This document shows, in pieces, positions 1 through 6,900 of a DNA stretch of 15,968 nucleotides. The translations under genes were made by a program, and so were the position numbers. The notes under the pieces are model-generated. The model was not told where the DNA came from and ran no database searches. It worked only from the letters and a program-made list of their open reading frames with translations. Positions within the stretch are counted from its first letter, which is position 1. Each line of letters starts with the position of its first letter. Origin of the DNA: DATIJJ01 sp039936115. Lineage in GTDB: Bacteria; Pseudomonadota; Gammaproteobacteria; DSM-16500. The DNA is taken from positions 1-15,968 of the forward strand of contig JBDTIZ010000264.1 in the NCBI GenBank assembly GCA_039936115.1, written 5' to 3'.

Positions 1-158
1 AGTTGCCAGAAGGTGTTGAAATGGTAATGCCAGGCGACAACATAAAAATGGTAGTACAGTTGATTGGACCGATTGCAATGGAAGAAGGTTTACGATTTGC
101 AATTCGTGAAGGTGGCCGTACCGTTGGGGCAGGCGTAGTCAGCAAGGTTATTGAGTAA
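1..158 (+). CDS. tuf: Elongation factor Tu, C-terminal end (partial gene)
   Basis: The reading frame enters from outside the window and ends with TAA at 156-158, giving the last 51 residues. They match the end of EF-Tu domain 3: LPEGVEMVMPGDNIKMVV at the start and FAIREGGRTVGAGVVSKVIE at the end. EF-Tu is the GTPase that delivers aminoacyl-tRNA to the ribosomal A site. The GTP-binding domain lies outside the window, so only the barrel that contacts tRNA and EF-Ts is seen. Twelve bases separate the stop from tRNA-Trp, and no promoter or terminator is visible between them, so the tRNA is probably cut from the tuf transcript. This is the tufB position (tuf, trpT, secE, nusG) of gammaproteobacteria. 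A second tuf copy begins at 15659. Confidence 0.97.
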   Translation, partial: LPEGVEMVMPGDNIKMVVQLIGPIAMEEGLRFAIREGGRTVGAGVVSKVIE

Positions 159-170
159 CCTAGACAAGAT

Positions 171-246
171 AGGTCAGTAGCTCAATTGGCAGAGCGGCGG
201 TCTCCAAAACCGCAGGTTGGGGGTTCGATTCCCTCCTGGCCTGCCA
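171..246 (+). tRNA. trpT: tRNA-Trp (anticodon CCA)
   Basis: A complete 76-base cloverleaf can be drawn by eye. The acceptor stem AGGTCAG (171-177) pairs with CTGGCCT (236-242) with one G-T wobble. The D-arm has GCTC/GAGC. The anticodon stem is GCGGT (197-201) with ACCGC (209-213). The loop CTCCAAA puts CCA at 204-206, which reads UGG. The T-arm carries GGTTCGATTCC. The 3' GCCA is encoded in the DNA, so CCA need not be added. The position between tuf and secE matches tRNA-Trp in many gammaproteobacteria. The 3' end takes part in a palindrome that runs to 256 (see findings). Confidence 0.98.
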
Positions 247-297
247 CTTAAGTGGCGGGTGAAAATGTTGATTTGAGAGAGTAAGGCACACAAAGTG

Positions 298-678
298 ATG
301 GCGTTCAAAACAGAAACCCAGCAAGAAACAACCTTTGATTGGCTAAAATGGCTAGTAATTGTCATTTTAGTAGTTGCCGGAATAGTTGCTAACTATTACT
401 ATAGCACCCAGCCTTGGCCTTTGCGTCTTTTGGCTTGGTTATTTTTATTAAGCATAGTGACAGCCATTGCATTGCAAACCCGCCAAGGGAAGCTTGCATT
501 AAGTTTTGCGCGGGAATCACGAATTGAGTTGCGTAAAGTATTTTGGCCTACGCGTCAAGAAACCTTACAAACTACTTTATTTGTGGCTGTGATGGTGGTG
601 ATTCTGGCCCTTGTTCTATGGGGTATTGATAGCATGCTAATGTGGCTGATTGGGTGGCTTACCGGGCAAAGAGGATAA
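298..678 (+). CDS. secE: Preprotein translocase subunit SecE
   Basis: SecE is the small inner-membrane subunit that stabilises SecY in the SecYEG channel for protein export. The product has 126 residues, the three-membrane-segment form found in E. coli (127 residues). Segments are visible at about residues 17-35, 39-59 and 93-119. The conserved amphipathic cytoplasmic stretch before the last segment reads ELRKVFWPTRQETLQTT, which carries the signature of the family. The start is uncertain by one codon. ATG 298 is directly preceded by an in-frame GTG at 295, and the weak AAGG at 283-286 is better spaced for GTG (8 bases) than for ATG (11 bases). The gene ends 4 bases before nusG, so the two are surely co-transcribed and probably translationally coupled. 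Confidence 0.95.
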   Translation: MAFKTETQQETTFDWLKWLVIVILVVAGIVANYYYSTQPWPLRLLAWLFLLSIVTAIALQTRQGKLALSFARESRIELRKVFWPTRQETLQTTLFVAVMVVILALVLWGIDSMLMWLIGWLTGQRG

Positions 679-682
679 CAGC

Positions 683-1234
683 ATGACCGATGAAGTAAAA
701 AAGAAAAAGCGTTGGTACGTCGTTCACGCATACTCGGGTTTTGAGAATTTTGTAAAACAAGCATTGTCTGAGCGTATCCAACGTGATGGATTAGAGGACA
801 AATTCGGTGACATTTTAGTTCCAACTGAAGAAGTTGTTGAGCTTCGTGCCGGACAAAAACGAAAAAGCGAACGTAAATTTTTTCCTGGCTATGTCCTAGT
901 AGAAATGGACATGGATGATCAAACCTGGCACTTAGTTAAATCTATACCTAAGGTGTTGGGCTTTATAGGCGGAACAAGTGATAAGCCTGCGCCTATTACT
1001 TCTAAAGAAGCAGAGATCATTTTACAAAGAGTCCAAGATAGCAGTGATAAGCCAAAACCAAAAGTATTGTTCGAAATTGGCGAAGTTGTAAGAGTAATAG
1101 ATGGTCCATTTGCAGATTTTAACGGCGTAGTGGAAGAAGTTAACTATGAAAAGAATCGCATGCGAGTTGCTGTTCTCATTTTTGGTCGCTCTACACCAGT
1201 AGAATTGCAGTTTGATCAGGTAGAAAAAGGTTAG
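683..1234 (+). CDS. nusG: Transcription termination/antitermination factor NusG
   Basis: NusG binds the clamp of RNA polymerase through its N-terminal NGN domain. Through its KOW domain it contacts Rho or ribosomal protein S10, which links transcription to termination or translation. The product has 183 residues (E. coli 181). The NGN domain starts at RWYVVHAYSGFE after a short lysine-rich lead and includes FFPGYVLVEMDMDD. The KOW domain begins near residue 130 with FEIGEVVRVIDGPFADFNG. I chose ATG 683, which has GAGG at 671-674 spaced by 8 bases. A longer frame opens at 650 but would overlap secE and adds residues absent from NusG proteins. Only 4 bases separate it from secE. Confidence 0.97.
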   Translation: MTDEVKKKKRWYVVHAYSGFENFVKQALSERIQRDGLEDKFGDILVPTEEVVELRAGQKRKSERKFFPGYVLVEMDMDDQTWHLVKSIPKVLGFIGGTSDKPAPITSKEAEIILQRVQDSSDKPKPKVLFEIGEVVRVIDGPFADFNGVVEEVNYEKNRMRVAVLIFGRSTPVELQFDQVEKG

Positions 1235-1293
1235 CGTATAGATTCATCGGAGCAAAGAATGCTGCAACGGTGAAAGTTGATTTTGTAATAACA

Positions 1294-1322
1294 GGGGAGC
1301 TTTTTAGAAAGCGTTTGTACCC
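1294..1322 (+). promoter_or_regulatory. Candidate L1-binding hairpin in the rplK leader
   Basis: GCTTT (1299-1303) pairs with AAAGC (1308-1312) around a TTAG loop. Below it, a GGG within 1294-1297 can pair with CCC (1320-1322), leaving an asymmetric internal loop with GTTTGTA on the 3' side. In E. coli, L1 represses rplK-rplA by binding such a structure just before the rplK ribosome binding site, mimicking its 23S rRNA site. Here the hairpin ends 4 bases before the GGAG of rplK (1327-1330), which fits that role. The pairing is visible; L1 binding is inferred. Confidence 0.6.
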
Positions 1323-1335
1323 AATTGGAGTAAAC

Positions 1336-1773
1336 ATGGCTAAAAAAGTAAAATCGTTAATTAAACTACAAGTAAAGGGTGGGGCTGCTAACCCAAGTCC
1401 TCCAGTAGGACCCGCGTTAGGTCAGCATGGCGTTAACATTATGGAATTCTGTAAAGCGTTTAATGCGCAAACACAAACTCCAGATCGTCAAGGCAAGCCA
1501 TTACCTGTGGTTATTACAGTCTATGAAGATCGTAGCTTTACATTTGTAATCAAAACACCTCCAGCATCCCATTTAATTAAGGAGGCTGTTGGGATTGAAA
1601 GTGGCAGTAGTACTCCGAACACAAATAAAGTGGGCAAGCTTACACGTAAGCAAGTAGAAGATATTGCAAAAGCTAAAATGCAAGATCTAAATGCAGCCTC
1701 TTTAGAAGCAGCTATGCGTTCGATCGCAGGCAGTGCGCGTAGCATGGGTATTGATGTTGAGGGAGGAGTGTAA
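1336..1773 (+). CDS. rplK: 50S ribosomal protein L11
   Basis: L11 binds the GTPase-associated region of 23S rRNA at the base of the L7/L12 stalk. It helps factor-dependent GTP hydrolysis and is needed for RelA activation. The product has 145 residues (E. coli 142). The N-terminal domain shows the proline-rich PSPPVGPALGQHGVNI and EFCKAFNAQT. The C-terminal RNA-binding domain includes SGSSTPNTNKVGKLT and ends MGIDVEGGV. ATG 1336 is preceded by GGAG at 1327-1330 (5-base spacing). The same frame is open back to 1270, but the extra residues do not belong to the family. The stop overlaps the rplA start in TAATG, so L11 and L1 translation is coupled. Confidence 0.98.
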   Translation: MAKKVKSLIKLQVKGGAANPSPPVGPALGQHGVNIMEFCKAFNAQTQTPDRQGKPLPVVITVYEDRSFTFVIKTPPASHLIKEAVGIESGSSTPNTNKVGKLTRKQVEDIAKAKMQDLNAASLEAAMRSIAGSARSMGIDVEGGV

Positions 1774-2468
1774 TGGCTACAATGTCGAAAAAAACACGAG
1801 CTATTCGTGAAAAAATTCAAGAAGGTAAAGTTTATAACGTGGCTGAAGCAATCGCTTTGTTAAAAAGTCTACCGTTAGCTAAGTTCCGTGAAAGTATTGA
1901 TTTGAGTATTAATTTAGGTATCGACCCACGCAAATCGGATCAAGCAGTTCGTGGTTCGGTTGTATTACCAAAAGGCACGGGTCGTGAAATTCGCGTAGCT
2001 GTTTTCACAACATCGGCTCATGCAGAAGCAGCTCAAAAAGCTGGCGCTGATTTAGTTGGTTTAGAAGATTTAGCTGAGAAAGTGAAAGCCGGTGAGATGA
2101 ACTTTGATATGGTTGTTGCGACACCAGATGCTATGCGTATCGTCGGTCAATTAGGTCAGATCTTGGGACCACGCGGTTTGATGCCAAATCCAAAAGATGG
2201 CACAGTGACTGCGGATATCACAAATGCAGTAAAAAATGCAAAAGCAGGACAAGTTCGTTATCGCACAGATAAAGCAGGCGTCGTGCATTGCCCAATTGGA
2301 AAAATTGATTTTGAAGTTGCAGATTTGACTCAAAATTTGGAGTCAATCATCGGTGCTTTAAAGAAAGCAAAACCAAGCTCCGCAAAAGGGGTGTATTTCA
2401 AAAAAGTTACCATCTCAAGCACGATGGGACCTGGATTGCAGATTGATATCTCAAGCGTTGCTGGTTAA
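1773..2468 (+). CDS. rplA: 50S ribosomal protein L1
   Basis: L1 forms the mobile stalk at the E site that moves deacylated tRNA out of the ribosome. It is also the translational repressor of its own operon. The product has 231 residues (E. coli 234). Recognisable blocks are NLGIDPRKSDQAVRGSVVLP, the stretch VVATPDAMRIVGQLGQILGP leading into RGLMPNPKDGTVT, and VKNAKAGQVRYRTDK. ATG 1773 shares a base with the rplK stop and is served by GGAGG at 1762-1766. A second in-frame ATG at 1782 is too far from that site to be preferred. The end, MGPGLQIDISSVAG, is complete. A 269-base leader follows before rplJ. Confidence 0.98.
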   Translation: MATMSKKTRAIREKIQEGKVYNVAEAIALLKSLPLAKFRESIDLSINLGIDPRKSDQAVRGSVVLPKGTGREIRVAVFTTSAHAEAAQKAGADLVGLEDLAEKVKAGEMNFDMVVATPDAMRIVGQLGQILGPRGLMPNPKDGTVTADITNAVKNAKAGQVRYRTDKAGVVHCPIGKIDFEVADLTQNLESIIGALKKAKPSSAKGVYFKKVTISSTMGPGLQIDISSVAG

Positions 2469-2554
2469 CGACTGAGATTGTAAAAGACTTTGTGGGTTCG
2501 GGCGAACAAGTTCACTTCACAAGTGTTGTGAAGCAGAGCGAGTTATACGGATAC

Positions 2555-2722
2555 CCGTCAAAGACCGTGGGCGCTTTAGCTTAATCTACTAGTTCAACAA
2601 AAGTTGCGGAATTATCCACAATGATTGTAGAAATAGTTAGCCTACGCAGACGGTGATGTCAGCCATCAAACGGATGGCGTTACTGTTCGCCAATGGCGTT
2701 ACCAATTTTGATAACGTCGAAT
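2555..2722 (+). promoter_or_regulatory. L10 leader: kink-turn target of the L10-L7/L12 complex before rplJ
   Basis: The known L10-leader motif is readable. ACCG (2564-2567) pairs with CGGT (2651-2654). TGGGC (2568-2572) pairs with GCCTA (2640-2644) with one G-U. The unpaired CGCAGA (2645-2650) on the 3' strand makes the kink. E. coli has the same motif with ACCG, CAGG, CCUG, CGUAGA and CGGU. In E. coli the L10-(L12)4 complex binds here and represses rplJ and rplL translation. Downstream are further hairpins up to the rplJ ribosome binding site: GCCATC (2662-2667) with GATGGC (2673-2678), and CGTTA (2697-2701) with TAACG (2712-2716). Motif match is direct; repression here is inferred. Confidence 0.85.
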
Positions 2723-2737
2723 GAAGGAGATATAGAA

Positions 2738-3268
2738 GTGACCTTAAGACTAGATGGTAAAAAAGCCATTGTTGCTGAGGTAGCTGAAGTTGCAAAGCAG
2801 GCTACGTCTGTTGTTGCCGCAGATTATTGCGGATTGACGGTTACACAGCTCACCGAGTTGCGTAAAAAAGCACGCGAATCTGGCGTTTATATGCGTGTTA
2901 TTCGTAATACGCTAGCACGTCGTGCATTTGAAGGAACAAAATTTGCCTGTATGGAACCTGCATTAATTGGTCCATTAGTCCTGGCGTTTTCTAAAGATGA
3001 GCCAGGTGCAGCCGCGCGTATATTCAAAGAGTATGTCAAGAAATGGGAAAAGTTAGAAGTTAAAGCTCTATCAATCGATGGGCAATTACTTTCAGCAACT
3101 GACCTAAATAAATTGGCAAGCTTACCAACGCGTGACGAAGCTATTTCGCAATTAATGTCTGTAATGCTCGCACCAATTACCAAATTTGTGTGCACATTAG
3201 TAGCGCCTCACACCAAGTTGGTTCGTACAATTGCGGCTATACGCGATCAAAAGCAAACAGCAGCATAA
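2738..3268 (+). CDS. rplJ: 50S ribosomal protein L10
   Basis: L10 anchors the L7/L12 dimers of the ribosomal stalk to 23S rRNA next to L11. With L12 bound it represses its own operon. The product has 176 residues when started at GTG 2738 (E. coli 165). Family blocks include KKAIVAEVAEVAKQATSVV, MRVIRNTLARRAFEGT and PGAAARIFKEY. The C-terminal helix that carries L7/L12 is from about residue 135 to the end. The frame is open from 2693, but homologues begin near the VTLRLDGKKAIVAEV segment and AAGGAGA at 2724-2730 sits correctly before GTG 2738, so I take the GTG. The gene follows the L10 leader and precedes rplL by 89 bases. Confidence 0.96.
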   Translation: MTLRLDGKKAIVAEVAEVAKQATSVVAADYCGLTVTQLTELRKKARESGVYMRVIRNTLARRAFEGTKFACMEPALIGPLVLAFSKDEPGAAARIFKEYVKKWEKLEVKALSIDGQLLSATDLNKLASLPTRDEAISQLMSVMLAPITKFVCTLVAPHTKLVRTIAAIRDQKQTAA

Positions 3269-3357
3269 TCTCAGCTCGCACAAAGTGCTAGCAGAGAAGT
3301 GAAAGATACAACTGGTTAATTTTTTTAATTTAATTTTTTTGTGGAGTGATGAAAATC
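3269..3357 (+). promoter_or_regulatory. rplJ-rplL spacer: hairpin and U-rich stretch
   Basis: GCTCGCAC (3274-3281) pairs with GTGCTAGC (3285-3292) except for one C-T mismatch, around an AAA loop. About 27 bases on, a U-rich run (roughly 3318-3340) leads to GGAG (3343-3346) before rplL. The U-run is too far from the hairpin for a normal terminator. U-rich segments before a start can bind S1 and raise translation, which would suit L7/L12, needed at four copies per ribosome. The structure is seen; the role is inferred. Confidence 0.4.
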
Positions 3358-3729
3358 ATGGCCGTTAGTAAAGAAGATATTTTACAAGCAATTTCAGATA
3401 TGAGCGTAATGGATGTTGTTGAGTTAATCAAATCCATGGAAGATAAATTTGGTGTGACAGCTGCTGTTGCAGTTGCCGCTGCTGCTCCTGCAGGCGATGT
3501 TGCTGCAGTTGAAGAAAAAACCGAATTTAACGTTATCATGACCAAAACAGGCGAAAACAAAATCAATGTGATTAAAGCTATCCGTACAATCACAGGACTT
3601 GGCTTGAAAGAAGCTAAAGATCTAACCGAAGCTTCACCTGCTGTTGTTAAAGAAGGTGTCAACAAAGCTACTGCTGCCGACATTAAGAAACAGTTGGAAG
3701 AAGCAGGGGCGACTGTTGAAGTTAAGTAA
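3358..3729 (+). CDS. rplL: 50S ribosomal protein L7/L12
   Basis: L7/L12 is the multi-copy acidic stalk protein that recruits EF-G, EF-Tu, IF2 and RF3 and stimulates their GTPase activity. The product has 123 residues (E. coli 121). The N-terminal dimer domain carries MSVMDVVELIKSMEDKFGV. An alanine-rich hinge covers about residues 34-55. The C-terminal factor-binding domain includes EKTEFNVIM, the helix GLGLKEAKDLTE, and the end EEAGATVEVK. ATG 3358 gives a normal N-terminus (MAVSKEDIL). In-frame GTG 3346 and ATG 3349 lie inside or next to the GGAG at 3343-3346 and are unlikely starts. A terminator-like hairpin follows at 3775. Confidence 0.97.
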   Translation: MAVSKEDILQAISDMSVMDVVELIKSMEDKFGVTAAVAVAAAAPAGDVAAVEEKTEFNVIMTKTGENKINVIKAIRTITGLGLKEAKDLTEASPAVVKEGVNKATAADIKKQLEEAGATVEVK

Positions 3730-3774
3730 TAACTTATCTGTCAGCAAGCTAATTAATTTAGCGGGCATAAGTTT

Positions 3775-3803
3775 AGCCGGGGGCTTTTTGTCTCCGGCTT
3801 TTT
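3775..3803 (+). terminator. Rho-independent terminator/attenuator between rplL and rpoB
   Basis: AGCCGGGGGC (3775-3784) pairs over all ten bases with GTCTCCGGCT (3790-3799), with two G-U pairs, around a TTTTT loop. It is followed by TTTTCTATTT. This is a classical intrinsic terminator. In E. coli the same gap holds an attenuator that stops most transcripts after rplL, so L7/L12 is made in excess of RNA polymerase. The same use is likely here because no convincing promoter is seen before rpoB. Confidence 0.85.
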
Positions 3804-3920
3804 CTATTTCTTGATTTTGTTTTTGTGGCGAGTCTCGGATTCATAGGTTGTATCGATGAATCATGAGGAAATTATTTAGGCACGCTTGCTTTAAACGACC
3901 ATCATGCAGAGGTATCTTAC
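3804..3920 (+). promoter_or_regulatory. rpoB leader with an inverted repeat
   Basis: GATTCAT (3838-3844) and ATGAATC (3856-3862) form a perfect 7-bp inverted repeat around 11 bases. GAGG at 3909-3912 is the rpoB ribosome binding site. I looked for paired -35 and -10 hexamers and found none I trust. The repeat could be an mRNA hairpin in the rpoB leader or a protein site. Confidence 0.35.
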
Positions 3921-6900
3921 ATGGGTTCAACATACTCATACACTGAGAAAAAGCGCATACGTAAAGACTTCGGTAAGCACCCCAGTACAATTGGGACTCC
4001 TCCATTGCTTGCTTTGCAGTTAGACTCATATCATAAGTTTTTGCAAGCAGACATAGATCCAGATACTCGCGGCAATTTTGGATTACATGCTGCATTCGCG
4101 TCCGTATTTCCTATTACCAGCTTCTCTGGAAGCTCAATTTTAGAATATGTAAGCTATCGCTTAGGTGATTCAGTATTTGATGTAAAAGAGTGTAAGATGC
4201 GCGGTCTAACCTACGGCGCTTCTTTGCGCGTCAAAGTTCGATTGATACACTACGATAAAGATGCATCTGGCGATGCCAAAGTTGTTAAAGACGTAAAAGA
4301 ACAGGAAGTTTATATGGGAGAAATCCCGTTAATGACTGAGCACGGTACTTTTGTCATTAATGGAACAGAGCGTGTTATTGTTTCACAATTACATCGCTCA
4401 CCAGGTGTCTTTTTCGAACACGATCGTGGAAAGACCCACTCATCCGGTAAATTATTGTTTTCCGCGCGCGTTATTCCTTATCGCGGATCATGGTTAGATT
4501 TTGAATTTGATCCAAAAGATTGCATTTACGTTCGAATAGATCGTCGACGTAAATTACCTGCTACAATTTTATTGCGTGCATTAGACTATTCAGTCGAAAC
4601 TATTTTAGGTCTCTTTTTTGAAAATAATGTTTTTCATCTTCATAATGGAGAGTTCAGTTTAGATCTTATTCCTGAACGTTTGCGTGGTGAAATCGCACCC
4701 TTTGAAATCAAGAAAGCAGGTAAAGTTATTGTTGAGCAAGATCGTCGTATTACAGTTCGACACATCGCTCAATTAGAAAAAGCAAATATAAAGAAACTAG
4801 AAGTACCAGCAGACTATCTCTTAGGAAAAGTGCTGGCAAAAACGGTTGTCAACGACGAAACCGGCGAAATTTTAGCAAATGCAAACGACATTATTACAGC
4901 TGAAATTCTAAAAGGATTTATTGCTGCAAAAATCAAGCAATTTGAAACCTTGTATATCAACGATATCGATCATGGCGCTTACATGTCCGATACATTGAGA
5001 GTTGATCCTACAGCTACTCCACTAGAAGCGCTTGTTGAAATATATAGAATGATGCGCCCAGGCGAGCCACCTACCAAGGAAGCAGCCGAAGGGTTATTCA
5101 AAAACTTATTCTTCAGTCCTGAGCGTTATGATTTATCCGATGTAGGCCGTATGAAGTTTAATCGCCGTGTCGGACGTCAAGAAATTTTAGGGCCTGGCGT
5201 ATTAACTAAAGATGACATCATTGATGTTCTTAAGACATTAATCAGTATTCGGAATGGCGAAGGCTCTGTAGATGATATCGATCATCTCGGTAACAGACGT
5301 GTGCGTAGCGTTGGTGAAATGACTGAAAATCAATTCCGCGTAGGTTTAGTGCGAGTTGAGCGTGCAGTTAAAGAGCGTTTGAGTTTATCCGAATCTGAAA
5401 ACTTAATGCCACAAGATTTAATCAATGCAAAGCCTGTTTCTGCTGCGGTTAAAGAATTTTTTGGTTCCAGTCAGTTGTCTCAGTTTATGGATCAAAATAA
5501 TCCATTATCTGAAATAACACATAAACGACGCGTCTCAGCGCTTGGGCCGGGCGGTTTAACAAGAGAACGAGCTAGCTTTGAAGTGCGCGACGTTCATCCA
5601 ACTCACTATGGACGTGTATGTCCAATTGAAACACCGGAAGGTCCAAACATTGGTTTGATAAACTCACTTGCAGTTTATGCGCGCACCAATGAATATGGTT
5701 TCTTGGAAACACCGTATCGTAAAGTTGTAAATAACAAAGTAACAGATGATGTAGTTTTCCTTTCAGCGATTGAAGAAGGCGATTACGTTATTGCTCAGGC
5801 AAATGCGACACAAGACAATAAAGGCAAATTGGTCGACCCGTTAGTACCTGTCAGACACAAAAACGAATTTACCTTGACGACACCTGATCGCGTTCAGTTT
5901 ATGGATGTTTCTCCAAAACAGATTGTGTCAGTTGCCGCAGCATTGATTCCGTTCCTAGAGCACGATGACGCAAACCGTGCATTGATGGGATCAAACATGC
6001 AACGTCAAGCAGTCCCAACATTGAAGACTGAAAAGCCATTAGTTGGTACGGGTATGGAAAGAATCGTAGCAAAAGATTCTGGAGTAACCGAAGTAGCTAA
6101 ACGTGGTGGTTTTGTTGATTACGTCGACGCATCTCGTATCGTTGTACGTGTAAACGACGATGAAGCAGAGTCTGGCAAAACAGGTGTAGACATTTACAAT
6201 CTGACAAAATACACCCGTACTAACCAAGACACTTGTATTAACCAGCGTCCATTAGTTCAGAAAGGCGACATTATTGAACGTGGCGATGTTCTTGCCGATG
6301 GTCAATCAACAGATTTAGGCGAACTTGCATTAGGCCAAAATTTATTAGTGGCATTTATGCCTTGGAATGGATACAACTTTGAAGATTCAATCTTGATTTC
6401 AGAACGAGTTGTTCAAGAGGATAGATTTACTAGTATCCACATTGAAGAACTTACCTGTGTTGCACGAGATACGAAATTAGGCGTTGAAGAAGTCACTGCG
6501 GATATTCCAAATGTAGGCGAAAGCGCATTATCTAAATTGGATGAGTGCGGCATTGTATACATAGGCGCTGAAGTTAAGTCAGGCGATATCCTTGTCGGCA
6601 AAGTGACACCAAAAGGTGAAACCCAGCTGACACCAGAAGAAAAATTGCTGAGAGCAATTTTCGGTGAAAAAGCATCTGACGTGAAAGATACCTCATTGCG
6701 TGTACCAACCGGAATGGAAGGTACTGTCATTGACGTGCAAGTTTTCACACGTGAAGGTGTTGAAAAAGATACTCGTGTTCTAGAAATAGAAAGAAATGAA
6801 TTGTCTAAAGCGAAACAAGATTTAAGCGATGAACTACGTATTCGTGAAAATGATATTTTTCAGCGTATTGAAAAGCTTGTTACTAATCGTACTGCTGAAG

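Noticed and set aside
650..682. Upstream start for nusG
   Set aside because: It would overlap secE and add residues that NusG lacks. ATG 683 has a better ribosome binding site.
2469..2560. Promoter for rplJ as in E. coli
   Set aside because: I found no pair of -35 and -10 hexamers with acceptable spacing. Small hairpins such as CTTCAC/GTGAAG (2515-2533) are visible but not convincing as control elements.
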